This document shows positions 51,598 to 59,899 of a DNA stretch of 64,000 nucleotides, in pieces. The notes below the pieces were generated by a model. The model was not told the DNA's origin. It saw only the letters and a list, made by a program, of their open reading frames with translations, and ran no database searches. The first letter of the stretch is position 1. Each line of letters starts with the position of its first letter. This stretch comes from Bryocella elongata (GTDB lineage: Bacteria > Acidobacteriota > Terriglobia > Terriglobales > Acidobacteriaceae): positions 62,001-126,000 of the forward strand of contig NZ_FNVA01000008.1 in NCBI RefSeq assembly GCF_900108185.1, in the 5' to 3' direction. Made by a program: the position numbers and the translations under genes.

Positions 51598-52248
51598 TCA
51601 CAGCCGCACCCAAAGCTCGGTGTAGAGCAGCCCGCCGAGACGCTCCTGTCGTTCGATGCGTGCGAAGCCTGCAGCGGCGAGTGCTTGTTGCGGGTCAGGG
51701 AGATGCGTGACGCGCAGTCCAGTGAGCATGCGGAAGGCGAGGTACAGCGTACGGACGTAGAGCGCCCCGAAGAAGCCCAGCACGGGAGATTGCGGCACCT
51801 CGAAGTCCGACACCACCCAGAGGCAGCCGGGCTGTACCTGTGCGGCGAGCCGTTGCGTGAGTTCATCGACCTGCTGCTGGGTGAGGCAGTCGAGCAGAAA
51901 GTGGGTGGCGATAAGGTCCGTTTGTGGAGGCGCGTCAGCCTCGAGCGCGGAGGTGCGGAGCGTGTGGAGCCTCGCGCCGGCGGCCGGGCTGGTGCGCAGG
52001 CAACGAGCGCGAAGCAGGTCGAGCATCTTCGCGCTGATGTCGATGGCAGTTGCGTGCAGCGCAGGGTTCTGCGTCATCAGCCGGGCGAGAAAGCGGCCGT
52101 CGCCATCGCCGAGGACCAGGGCATTCGTGCGGTCCTGCAAGCGGGGCAGAAGGTGGAAGCGGACCTGCTCGAGCAGGCGGCCGAGGGCAAGGTACTCCGA
52201 CCAGCGATAGAGGTGCGCGATACGGTCGAAGTTCGGCTGGGAGTCCAT
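51598..52248 (-). CDS. Class I SAM-dependent methyltransferase
   Basis: A 216-residue methyltransferase with the Rossmann-type SAM motif VLGDGDGRFLARLM (motif I), TAIDISAKMLDLLRAR (motif II), DLIATHFLLDCLTQQQVDEL (motif IV) and a C-terminal strand. The glycine-rich loop has GDGDG in place of GxGxG. The C-terminal half carries a hydrophobic, amphipathic stretch (VLGFFGALYVRTLYLAFRML), suggesting it touches the membrane and methylates a lipid or quinone-like acceptor. Ten bases after the membrane-protein gene upstream, so likely co-transcribed with it. Confidence 0.8.
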   Translation of the reverse strand: MDSQPNFDRIAHLYRWSEYLALGRLLEQVRFHLLPRLQDRTNALVLGDGDGRFLARLMTQNPALHATAIDISAKMLDLLRARCLRTSPAAGARLHTLRTSALEADAPPQTDLIATHFLLDCLTQQQVDELTQRLAAQVQPGCLWVVSDFEVPQSPVLGFFGALYVRTLYLAFRMLTGLRVTHLPDPQQALAAAGFARIERQERLGGLLYTELWVRL

Positions 52249-52258
52249 AAGGAACGTT

Positions 52259-53248
52259 CTATCGCGCCAGTACGCGCAGCAGGGGAGCGGCGAACGGCAG
52301 CGTCACCAGTGGCGTGAGGAGGGCGAAGTCCGCCAGGGCGCGCAGCGTGGTGGGAGCGAAGCGATGCCGTACGCGGTGCAGGAGGAGCAGCAACGAGAGG
52401 CTTAATCCGCAGGTGAGCGGAGCGAGGAGGCTCGAACGCTCGAGGGCACCTGCGGAGCGTGAGGCGAGGTTCCGGGAGACGATGTCCAGTGAGATGGCCA
52501 ATGCGACGCACAGCACGACCGCGGCGGAGGCCAGCGGCTGAAGGTGCCGGACTGCAATGGCTGCTCCGGAGAACATGCGGGGGCGCTTGCCTCCAGAGCT
52601 TGCCCGGACGGGGTGATGCTGAGGGGGCGTGCAGGATTCCCAGGAGAGCAGGAAGAGGCAGTTTGCTGCGCTCATGACGGCACAGGAGAGCATGGAGACC
52701 GCGATGACGCCTGGGTTGGCTCCGGCGAATGCGGCTGGGAGCCCGACAGCTAGCGCGAAGAAGGGCCCGACGGCGAACTCCTTGGGCAAGCGCGCCGGGC
52801 TGCGGCTGGTGTGGATGACGCCGAGCCAGACAGCGAGAGTGAAGCCCAAGGCGAAGTATGCGTGCAGCAGGGGGTGGGGCATCAGCGCCAGTGCGATTGC
52901 GAGGGTGGGGATCGCGACGGCGATGGCCGTGAGGAAGCCTCGGCGATGGCGCGCGTGGAAGAGGTGCCTGGCTTCGAGTGCCGCGTCGACACCGCGGAAC
53001 GCGGCACGAGCGTCGAGGAGGCGGTCTCCAGCGTAGAGAATCCATACGGCCAGAAACATGGCGGACAGGGTCGCGGCGGTGGTGGGAACGCCAGCGATAT
53101 GTGCGAGGAACCAGACCCACAGCGTCGCGACGCAGGGAGCGTCGAGTGAGAGCAGGTGCCAGCGTTCCAGAACCGACACGCGCAGTGGGGCCGATTGCGT
53201 GGATACGCGAAGCTGGCTGGCCGGAGGATAGAGGGCGCGTGTGTTCAA
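52259..53248 (-). CDS. Polytopic membrane protein, UbiA-like features
   Basis: A 329-residue protein with about eight hydrophobic segments. The loop after the second segment reads LYAGDRLLDARAAF, reminiscent of the Asp-rich first motif of UbiA prenyltransferases, but the second Asp motif is not evident, so this is only a hint. A further loop carries SWESCTPPQHHPVRASSGGK. Starts at TTG 53248; GTG 53179 is another option. It is followed ten bases later by a methyltransferase, a pairing that would suit lipid or quinone modification. Family not certain. Confidence 0.6.
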   Translation of the reverse strand: MNTRALYPPASQLRVSTQSAPLRVSVLERWHLLSLDAPCVATLWVWFLAHIAGVPTTAATLSAMFLAVWILYAGDRLLDARAAFRGVDAALEARHLFHARHRRGFLTAIAVAIPTLAIALALMPHPLLHAYFALGFTLAVWLGVIHTSRSPARLPKEFAVGPFFALAVGLPAAFAGANPGVIAVSMLSCAVMSAANCLFLLSWESCTPPQHHPVRASSGGKRPRMFSGAAIAVRHLQPLASAAVVLCVALAISLDIVSRNLASRSAGALERSSLLAPLTCGLSLSLLLLLHRVRHRFAPTTLRALADFALLTPLVTLPFAAPLLRVLAR

Positions 53249-53314
53249 AGGCCTGCTTCTATTTCAACCTGTCGCGCGACGGTTGTCATGCTTTCGCGCA
53301 TATGCTGCCGGCCG

Positions 53315-55297
53315 TCACGCCTCTCCGTGGGTGCGGAACTTGGGCAGTTCGCCAGCGACGCCGTCGATCACGGTCGCGCGGTCCTCTTCAAGCTCCGGTT
53401 CGAGCGCGGTGAAATCGTCGTCAGGGATGAGAGTCGTATGGGGCACAGGCTGTGTCGCGCGGCACCACAGGCCGGGATCGATCTCGGGGAAGATGCTGTC
53501 GCGTTCTTCGATGCCAGCTAGCCGTGTGAGCTGCGCTTCCGTGAGATCGACGCCCTCCGCGAGGACGCGGAGCATCGACCGCAGCTCTTCAAACTCACCG
53601 AAGTGGCCCCGGAAGCGTTGCTCGGCGTAGTCCCGGGCCGCGCCGGTGGTGATGAGGAACTGCCAGTCCGAGGATTCGAGCAGGAGCAGCTCACGGCAGA
53701 GCTGCTGCAGGACGCGGTGGTGCATCTCGCGTTGAGGACCAGCGACACGGCCGGGACCGGCTTCGCAGATCTCACGGACTGCTACCTCAGCGGCATAGAG
53801 CTCACGATAGGTCCACTCGGTTTCGGTGTTGAGCCATACCTGGTGATTGCCGCCGGCGCCCCAGCTTCCCTCGTGCATCTGGATGGTCGCTGCCGGCTTG
53901 TCGCGATCGAGGTAGCTGGAGCCGGAGACCAGCTCCAGGCCGGTGGGCTCGGTGTGGAGGATGCGTGCGACCTCTTCCAGCCACTGTGGGCCTTCGAACC
54001 ACCAGTGGCCGAAGAGCTCTGCGTCGAACGGCGCAGAGAGCACCGGTGGCACGCCGTCGTTGAAGGCTGGCTCCAGCGTCTTCCAGACGAGATCTACGAA
54101 GTGCGAGGCGTGGCTGTGGATGCGTTCCTTCGCCGCTTCGGGGTCATAGGGCTGCTTGTCCGCAATGTCGACGCCCGCGCCGGTGACGCGCCAGTAGCGG
54201 TGCCCGCCGGGCCAACGCTTCTTGTGAAAGTCGAGGTACATCGCATCGCCGGGATAGCCGTTGTCGCTGGACCATACCTGGAGGCCGGTGCGCGGGTCGC
54301 GGGGAAAGACGGCGACTGGGCTGTGTCCTTGCCCGGCGCTTCCGACGTAGTACGGCTGGTAGAGCCTGCGGTGCGGCGCCTGGGCGAGGCGCCGGGAGTT
54401 GCCGACTGCCGAAGGCCGGCTGGACCTTGCTGCAGCGGCAGCGCCCTCGCCACGGACCGCGTCGACGCGGGCGGAGGGTTCTTCGACGATGTGTGAATCC
54501 ACGAGGAAGAACTCGAGGCCGCTCTCGCCGAGGATCTCCTCGATGCCGAGTCGCGAGAACGCGGGGCCGAATGGCTGGCCATCTGCACGCGCGACAGGGA
54601 AGGCCCACTCGCCTGCGGGGCGATAGCCACACTCGGGAATCCACATGCCGCGCGGTGTCAGGCCAAGATGGCGCTCATGGGCTTGGATGGCGAGCCGGAC
54701 CTGGGCACGGAGGCTCTCCTCCGTTCCGAGCAAGGGAAGGTAGCCGTGCGTCGCCGCGCAGGTGAGGATCTCCAGCGAGCCGCGCTCATGGAAGCGCCGG
54801 AAGCCTTCGTGGATTCGCCCGCCGAGCTCTTGAAACTGTTCGAGGCCCGCGGCGAAGAAGCGCTGCCAGTAACGCGCGGTGACGGCGTAGGCGTGCTCGT
54901 GGTTCGAGAGGAAGAAGGACTCATCCTCGCGAGCGGCGCTGATCTTGCGCTCGAGGTAGCGAGGGAACTCGGCCTGAAAAAACGGGTGCGCCAGCTGTTC
55001 CAGCAGGATGGGCGAGAGGTTGAGATTGCACTTGAGCGCGATGCCGTCGCGGTCGAGGTTCTCGAGCATCCGCAGCAGGGGCAGATACGTCTCTGCAGCT
55101 GCTTCGTGCAGCCACTCCATGCCGTGGGGCCAGGTGCCATGGTTCACCACCCACGGGAGATGAGCGTGCAGGGTGAAGCTCAGGTAGCCGCGGCTGCCGG
55201 TTTCCGATTCGATCTCAGGGTCGTGCAGGTGCAAGGCAGCAGGTTCCTTCCGAGGTTGTAAGGAGCTTCCATGCAGCAGCCTGAATGGCGCAATCAT
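53315..55297 (-). CDS. GH57-type 1,4-alpha-glucan branching enzyme (DUF1957)
   Basis: A 660-residue GH57 enzyme making alpha-1,6 branches in glycogen or acting as an alpha-glucan transferase. The core has YLSFTLHAHLPWVVNHG, nucleophile E222 in GMWIPECGYRPAGEW, acid/base D425 in SAPFDAELFGHWW and a C-terminal helical domain with EGSWGAGGNHQVWLNTETEW. About 35 residues ahead of the barrel start and an insertion near 280-310 (EGAAAAARSSRPSAVGNSRR) are extra. Other glycogen genes are absent from the window. Upstream spacer 55298-55661 shows no gene. Confidence 0.9.
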   Translation of the reverse strand: MIAPFRLLHGSSLQPRKEPAALHLHDPEIESETGSRGYLSFTLHAHLPWVVNHGTWPHGMEWLHEAAAETYLPLLRMLENLDRDGIALKCNLNLSPILLEQLAHPFFQAEFPRYLERKISAAREDESFFLSNHEHAYAVTARYWQRFFAAGLEQFQELGGRIHEGFRRFHERGSLEILTCAATHGYLPLLGTEESLRAQVRLAIQAHERHLGLTPRGMWIPECGYRPAGEWAFPVARADGQPFGPAFSRLGIEEILGESGLEFFLVDSHIVEEPSARVDAVRGEGAAAAARSSRPSAVGNSRRLAQAPHRRLYQPYYVGSAGQGHSPVAVFPRDPRTGLQVWSSDNGYPGDAMYLDFHKKRWPGGHRYWRVTGAGVDIADKQPYDPEAAKERIHSHASHFVDLVWKTLEPAFNDGVPPVLSAPFDAELFGHWWFEGPQWLEEVARILHTEPTGLELVSGSSYLDRDKPAATIQMHEGSWGAGGNHQVWLNTETEWTYRELYAAEVAVREICEAGPGRVAGPQREMHHRVLQQLCRELLLLESSDWQFLITTGAARDYAEQRFRGHFGEFEELRSMLRVLAEGVDLTEAQLTRLAGIEERDSIFPEIDPGLWCRATQPVPHTTLIPDDDFTALEPELEEDRATVIDGVAGELPKFRTHGEA

Positions 55298-55661
55298 GCA
55301 GGGCTGGAGTGTCAGCTTCGAGCAGTCCCTGTTGTGCGTCGTTGAAAGCCTGCCGCGTTACCTGTCGCTTGGATGCGTCTTGCGCCGATTACGTCGCGTG
55401 CGATTGCACGAAGCGTTGGGCATCTTCCGGGCCCCACGATGGCCGATGCCCGGGCGATGCTACTGAGAAAGGAGACAGCGAGTTGCGCAGGCTGAGATTC
55501 TTATCAGGCTGCGGATCTCTCACTGGCCCGTGACAAAGCAACGCGGAGATACCCATACGCCGATATCGACACGCCAATGTCTTAAGAGACGCACAGGCCG
55601 GGTCCTGTGTCACGTAAAGTCGTGCGCTGATCGCTCAGTCTTTCGAGAAATCTTCGCAGAA

Positions 55662-55708
55662 AGGGAAAAACTCCACATCCGAAACTTGTTCAGCCCCGGA
55701 TGTGGAGT
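55662..55708 (-). terminator. Intrinsic terminator of the BON-domain gene
   Basis: Read on the minus strand: stem CTCCACATCCG, 15-base loop, CGGATGTGGAG, then TTTTTCCC. It lies 16 bases after the BON-protein stop codon and points in its direction. Confidence 0.85.
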
Positions 55709-55723
55709 GGTGACGGCAATACG

Positions 55724-56830
55724 TTAGCGTGGCTGAAGGGTTGGCTCCGACGGGGCAGCGTCGGGGTTCTGGTCGGGATAGGGGACTTCGGTTGTCTGGA
55801 CGGCGATCGGGTCGATGGTGTGGAAGTGCAGCACCGTCTCGGACGGGATACTGACCTGCTGACCACGTGTTACGCCCTGGACCACAGCGCCGCCACCGCC
55901 GCCTGCGGCGGCTCCGATGGCAGCACCCTTGCCTCCGCCGAAGATGCCGCCGAGGATGGCTCCAACGGCGGCGCCCCCGCCGATCTTCTCGGCCGTGTTC
56001 TTTCCGCGGCCCTTGCCCTCGACGCTGTAGGCATCGGTGACGACGTGGACCCGCTCGCCGCGAATGCGGATGGAGTCAAGCGTGAGGGACAGCAGGGAGT
56101 TGCCTTTGTAGTGGCCTGCGTCCTTCGCGTCGGTGACGGTGCCGGTGACGGCGGACCCTGCAGGAATCGCGAGCATGCCATCGGCGTCGACCTCATGCGT
56201 CACGACGCCGTGGAAGGTCGTGCCGGGCTGGGTGGTCTCGCTGCTGAGGGACTCGGTGATGCGGATGGGGATCACGCGGCCTGCGGCGACGTGAACCGTC
56301 TTCACGAGGGGCTGCTGCGGCGCCGAGGCGACCAGGGCCGGAGGCAGCGGCTGCGGAAGCGGCTGATGGTTCGCAATGGCGGCGCGCTCGGCCGGGGTGG
56401 TGGGGCGCGGCATCGGCGGAGGCGCCGGCGATGCGCTGGAGCTGGAAGCGGCGGGGGCGGCCTCGGTGATGGTGGGAGCCACGGCCACGCCGGCGACGGT
56501 CATGCTGTCCACGACCTCCTTCACGCCTGCCACGCGCGCTGCATCCTGCGCCGCGACCTGCTTGGCGGTGTCATCGCTGACGTTGCCCGTGAGGGTCACG
56601 ATGCCACCCTGCACGGCTACCTGCACAGGCTGCTTGCCGATGACCGCGTCTGCGCTGAGCGCGGACTGCACGTTCGTGGTCAGCGTCGCGTCGTCGATGG
56701 GCTTTTTCGTGCAGCCGGTGACGAGCATCGCCAACGCAGCGGGAAGCGCCACGGCGGTGAGGGTTCGACGTACGCTTGCGGTGCGGTGCATCGGCAGGAA
56801 CGAGTGAGGAAGGGCAGTCTTCAATGTCAT
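55724..56830 (-). CDS. BON-domain lipoprotein with glycine-zipper C terminus
   Basis: A 368-residue exported lipoprotein: signal with lipobox LAMLVTGC. A BON domain follows (DDATLTTNVQSALSADAVIG, GIVTLTGNVSD), a fold that binds phospholipids in the envelope. Then a Pro/Ala linker and a beta-barrel-like part (VHVAAGRVIPIRITESLSSE, IPAGSAVTGTVTDAKDA). Residues about 290-325 are a glycine zipper (GGGAAVGAILGGIFGGGKGA), which can insert in or span membranes. Likely involved in outer-membrane integrity. ATG at 56830. The 452-base region upstream (56831-57282) has no gene I can support. Confidence 0.82.
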   Translation of the reverse strand: MTLKTALPHSFLPMHRTASVRRTLTAVALPAALAMLVTGCTKKPIDDATLTTNVQSALSADAVIGKQPVQVAVQGGIVTLTGNVSDDTAKQVAAQDAARVAGVKEVVDSMTVAGVAVAPTITEAAPAASSSSASPAPPPMPRPTTPAERAAIANHQPLPQPLPPALVASAPQQPLVKTVHVAAGRVIPIRITESLSSETTQPGTTFHGVVTHEVDADGMLAIPAGSAVTGTVTDAKDAGHYKGNSLLSLTLDSIRIRGERVHVVTDAYSVEGKGRGKNTAEKIGGGAAVGAILGGIFGGGKGAAIGAAAGGGGGAVVQGVTRGQQVSIPSETVLHFHTIDPIAVQTTEVPYPDQNPDAAPSEPTLQPR

Positions 56831-57282
56831 AGGCAACGATCTCCAGCGGAAGTCCGGATGGTACCGCGCGGCTGCGCGGCCTGATTCTCCGATGAGGAAT
56901 AGGATGCTCCAACGATGAGAAAGCCGCTACCTCCGGAATGATGATTTTGTGCCTCGAATCTCAGCCCGTGACTCACCTGGGCCGATCCGGGAGCCAGTGG
57001 GCCAAACCGAATAGCTACGGGTACGGCGTCCATTGCGGGTTCCGGGCATCCAAAGACGTGTCTTTGGGCATCCAGAGAATGGCGGGTGAGATGCGGTGCT
57101 TTCTACGACCGGTCGCGCTGTCACCGCCGGGTGTCTCCGCGGTGACGTATGCTGGTGGTCAACCTTCGGGGGACCGGGCCAGCGGGATGTGCATCTCATA
57201 GGCAGCACAGGGCGTCGGCCACACGTGGCCGAACGCGGACAAAGGTTTCGCAGCAAAATTTTGTAGCAGATGGAGGACTCGA

Positions 57283-57708
57283 ATGGCTGACAACGATAAC
57301 GGAGTGGGCAACTTCGGCTGGTTCCTGGCGGGTCTGGGGATTGGCGCCCTGGTGGGTGTACTGTATGCGCCCAAGTCCGGCAAAGAGACGCGCGATGACC
57401 TCGTAGCCGGCGCGCTCGAAGCGAAGGATCGCGCCAACCAGGCGTATGCCCAGGGCCGCGAACAGGTAGGGCAGTATGTTGCCCAGGGTCGCGAACAGGT
57501 GACCCAGTACGTAGCGCAGGGCAAGCAGAAGGCCAGCGAGTACGTGGAGAAGGGCACCGAGTTTTACGACAAGGGCAAGACTCAGCTGTCGCAGTATGTC
57601 GAGAAGGGCAAGGGCGTGATCCAGAACCAGGCCGATGCCGTGAACGAAGCGGTGCAGGCGGGCAAGGAAGCGTACGTCGCCAAGACCAGCGAGATCGCAG
57701 AGAGCTAA
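57283..57708 (+). CDS. YtxH-domain stress protein
   Basis: A 141-residue protein with a YtxH-type N terminus: one membrane helix (FGWFLAGLGIGALVGVLYAP) followed by KSGKETRDDL. The rest is a charged helix built of tandem units such as AQGREQVGQYV, AQGREQVTQYV and AQGKQKASEYV, with an 11-residue period typical of amphipathic or LEA-like stress proteins. GGAGG precedes the ATG. Such proteins are usually general-stress induced. The next gene on the strand encodes a DUF948 protein, a partner often seen with YtxH. Confidence 0.85.
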   Translation: MADNDNGVGNFGWFLAGLGIGALVGVLYAPKSGKETRDDLVAGALEAKDRANQAYAQGREQVGQYVAQGREQVTQYVAQGKQKASEYVEKGTEFYDKGKTQLSQYVEKGKGVIQNQADAVNEAVQAGKEAYVAKTSEIAES

Positions 57709-57739
57709 GATCCGGCTCTGGTGGGATTCAGGACTGCGA

Positions 57740-57766
57740 GGGCCGGGCGGCAAGTCCGGCCCTTCG
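57740..57766 (+). terminator. Hairpin after the YtxH gene
   Basis: Stem GGGCCGG, nine-base loop, CCGGCCC, then TTCGT. Starts 32 bases after the stop. Short T run, so moderate strength. Confidence 0.55.
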
Positions 57767-57784
57767 TCATGAGCGCCTGGCGTG

Positions 57785-57809
57785 GCCCATCTGCTGTCCG
57801 CAGATGGGC
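57785..57809. repeat. Perfect 10-bp palindromic hairpin
   Basis: GCCCATCTGC, loop TGTCC, GCAGATGGGC, in the gap between the YtxH and DUF948 genes. Stem form resembles the other palindromic elements but the GGGGCACCCGG tail is absent. Confidence 0.6.
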
Positions 57810-57886
57810 GACAATAGGAAGAACGTACCGGGTGGCGTGGTCGCACCCAAAGCATTGCAGGATCAGCTGAGAAGGAGCTATTGGAG

Positions 57887-58438
57887 ATGCTGGAAGTGAA
57901 CAGTGTGGCGATGGTGATGCTGCAGGTGGAATCCCACCGCGACGTGCACTGGGCGAGCGTCTTTGTGGGGCTGATTGCGCTGGCTCTGTGGTTTCAAGCC
58001 GCAGGCGTGGTCGCGGTGGCGTTTTATGCGTACCGCTTCCTGCAGCGGCTGGACAAACTCGGCAACTCCTTAGAGCAGAGGACCGTCCCGATCCTCGAGA
58101 AGACGAATCTGATGCTGGAGGACCTCGCTCCGAAGGTTCGCACGATCAGCGAGAACGTGGAGCAGCTGAGCTACACGGCTCGCGAAAAGGTGGATGAGCT
58201 GGGCGTGACGTTGACGCAGGTCAATCGCACAGTGGAAGAGATCAACGCGCGTACCCGGGTGCAGGTCGCCCGTGCCGATGCCATCGTTACCGACGCCATG
58301 GAAGCGACCGAGGACATCTCCGCCACGGTGCAGCAGGGGATTCGGATGCCGCTGCGTCAGGTGGTCGGTCTGGTGGCGGGAGTGAAGGCCGGAATCGAGA
58401 CGCTGATCTCCCGGTTCCCCTTCGGATCGCGAGACTAG
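57887..58438 (+). CDS. DUF948-type membrane protein
   Basis: A 183-residue protein with one N-terminal membrane helix (VGLIALALWFQAAGVVAVAF) and a long coiled-coil tail (LDKLGNSLEQRTVPILEKTN, LGVTLTQVNRTVEEINARTR) like DUF948 proteins, which are related to methyl-accepting coiled coils and stress proteins. The end (GLVAGVKAGIETLISRFPFG) is amphipathic. AAGGAG lies nine bases before the ATG at 57887; a TTG at 57881 is less likely. Probably acts with the YtxH protein in envelope stress. Confidence 0.82.
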   Translation: MLEVNSVAMVMLQVESHRDVHWASVFVGLIALALWFQAAGVVAVAFYAYRFLQRLDKLGNSLEQRTVPILEKTNLMLEDLAPKVRTISENVEQLSYTAREKVDELGVTLTQVNRTVEEINARTRVQVARADAIVTDAMEATEDISATVQQGIRMPLRQVVGLVAGVKAGIETLISRFPFGSRD

Positions 58439-58465
58439 GCCGGAAGTTTCAAGAGAAGGATTGAT

Positions 58466-58507
58466 CGAGTTTCGAGTTTCGGGTTTCGGGCTGGGAGCTG
58501 CGAGTTG
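58466..58507. repeat. Degenerate 7-bp tandem repeat, six units
   Basis: Consecutive CGAGTTT, CGAGTTT, CGGGTTT, CGGGCTG, GGAGCTG, CGAGTTG between the DUF948 gene and the convergent mnmA. The same unit types appear upstream of uxaC. Confidence 0.8.
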
Positions 58508-58556
58508 TTGCAGGTCGCTCCGGAGCTCGAAGCCCGATTATCTTTGTCGATGAGAC

Positions 58557-59759
58557 TTAGAAGATCCAGCCGCCGCCCACGACATCGTCTCCGTCATAGA
58601 AGACGGCAGACTGGCCGGGCGTGATGGCTCGCTGCGGTTCGTCAAAGGTCGCTTCGATCTCATCCTCACCGATGACACGCAGCGTGGCCCAGGCGGGCTC
58701 GTGGCGATGGCGGATCTTGATGGTCACGCGAATCGGCTCGGCGGGCGCGGCGATTGCGATCCAATTCAGCCGGTTCGCTCGCAGGGTGCAGGACATCAGC
58801 GCTTCGCCTGCGCCGATCTCGACCTTGTGCGAGTCGGGATGAATCTTGAGCACGTAAAGCGGGTCCGCGCTGGCGATGCCAATGCCCTTGCGCTGGCCCA
58901 CGGTGAAGCTGTGGATGCCGGCGTGGGCGCCCATGACCTCGCCGTTTTCGGCTACAAGCTCGCCGGAGCTGTCTGGCATGGTGCGGCCCTGTTCTTCGAG
59001 ATAAGCCTGGAGGAAGGTTGAGTAGCTTCCGCCGGGGATGAAGCAGATCTCCTGGGAGTCGGGCTTCTGCGCGAGCTCGAGGCCCTGCTCGGCGGCGAGG
59101 GCGCGGACGGCGGGCTTCTGCATCTCGCCCAGCGGAAAGAGTGTGCGCGAGAGCTGGGCCTGCGTCAGTCCGAAGAGGAAGTAGGTCTGGTCCTTGGTCT
59201 TGTCGGCGGGGCGGGAGAGGATCCAGCGGCCACGCTCGGCGTCATAGCGATTGCGGGCGTAGTGCCCGGTGGCGATGCGCTCGGCTCCGATCTGGCGGGC
59301 GGTCAGCAGAAGCTGGTCGAACTTGAGGTGGTTGTTGCACAACGTGCAGGGGATTGGCGTGCGCCCGGCGAGGTACTCGTCGACGAAGGGGCGGACGACC
59401 TCGTCCTCGAACCGCTGCTGCGCGTTGACGAGGTAATAGGGGATGCCGAGCTGCTCGGCGACACGGCGTGCGTCATAGACATCGTCGATGGAGCAGCAGC
59501 GGCCCTGTGATGTTTCGGGAAGTCCGTGACGGCCGGCAAGGCGGCGCTGGTTCCAGAGCTGCAAGGTCAGCCCGATGACGGGCGCTCCGGTGGCCTGCAG
59601 CATTCCTGCGACGGTGGAGGAGTCCACGCCGCCCGACATGGCGATCGCGACCGGAGCGTCGAGTGAGGCGTCGGGCGCAAGCAGGTCCGTCGAGACGCAG
59701 TCCGGCGCCGCCGCGATGTCGGCGATGTCTGGTATCGAGATGGAGCAATCGAGCGGCAT
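58557..59759 (-). CDS. mnmA: tRNA 2-thiouridine(34) synthase MnmA
   Basis: A 400-residue tRNA-specific thiouridylase that puts sulphur on U34 of Lys, Glu and Gln tRNAs. The ATP-binding P-loop is AIAMSGGVDSSTVAGML. The catalytic cysteines are C141 (PCTLCNNHLKF) and C239 (SQEICFIPGG). Further landmarks are KTKDQTYFLFGLTQAQLSRT and SFTVGQRKGIGIA, then a C-terminal barrel. A 35-residue leader precedes the usual start of the fold. Full length. Divergent from the MFS transporter. Confidence 0.96.
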   Translation of the reverse strand: MPLDCSISIPDIADIAAAPDCVSTDLLAPDASLDAPVAIAMSGGVDSSTVAGMLQATGAPVIGLTLQLWNQRRLAGRHGLPETSQGRCCSIDDVYDARRVAEQLGIPYYLVNAQQRFEDEVVRPFVDEYLAGRTPIPCTLCNNHLKFDQLLLTARQIGAERIATGHYARNRYDAERGRWILSRPADKTKDQTYFLFGLTQAQLSRTLFPLGEMQKPAVRALAAEQGLELAQKPDSQEICFIPGGSYSTFLQAYLEEQGRTMPDSSGELVAENGEVMGAHAGIHSFTVGQRKGIGIASADPLYVLKIHPDSHKVEIGAGEALMSCTLRANRLNWIAIAAPAEPIRVTIKIRHRHEPAWATLRVIGEDEIEATFDEPQRAITPGQSAVFYDGDDVVGGGWIF

Positions 59760-59899
59760 CGTCCCAGCCTCTATGATAGTCCGCTTGGCAGGACAAGAGG
59801 GACTTCGGCATCTGCCTGTCCCTGACAGTCGGGATCGGTCTGACAGGATCGGTCAGAGGTGTGTACACTCAAATCGGTTTCTTCCCGCCCCTGCGCACC

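Noticed and set aside
55298-55661. Short open frames between the GH57 and BON genes
   Set aside because: No ribosome site or family-like sequence; composition of random frames.
56831-57282. Small genes in the spacer between the BON and YtxH genes
   Set aside because: Frames lack ribosome sites and recognisable sequence; probably promoters for both divergent genes.
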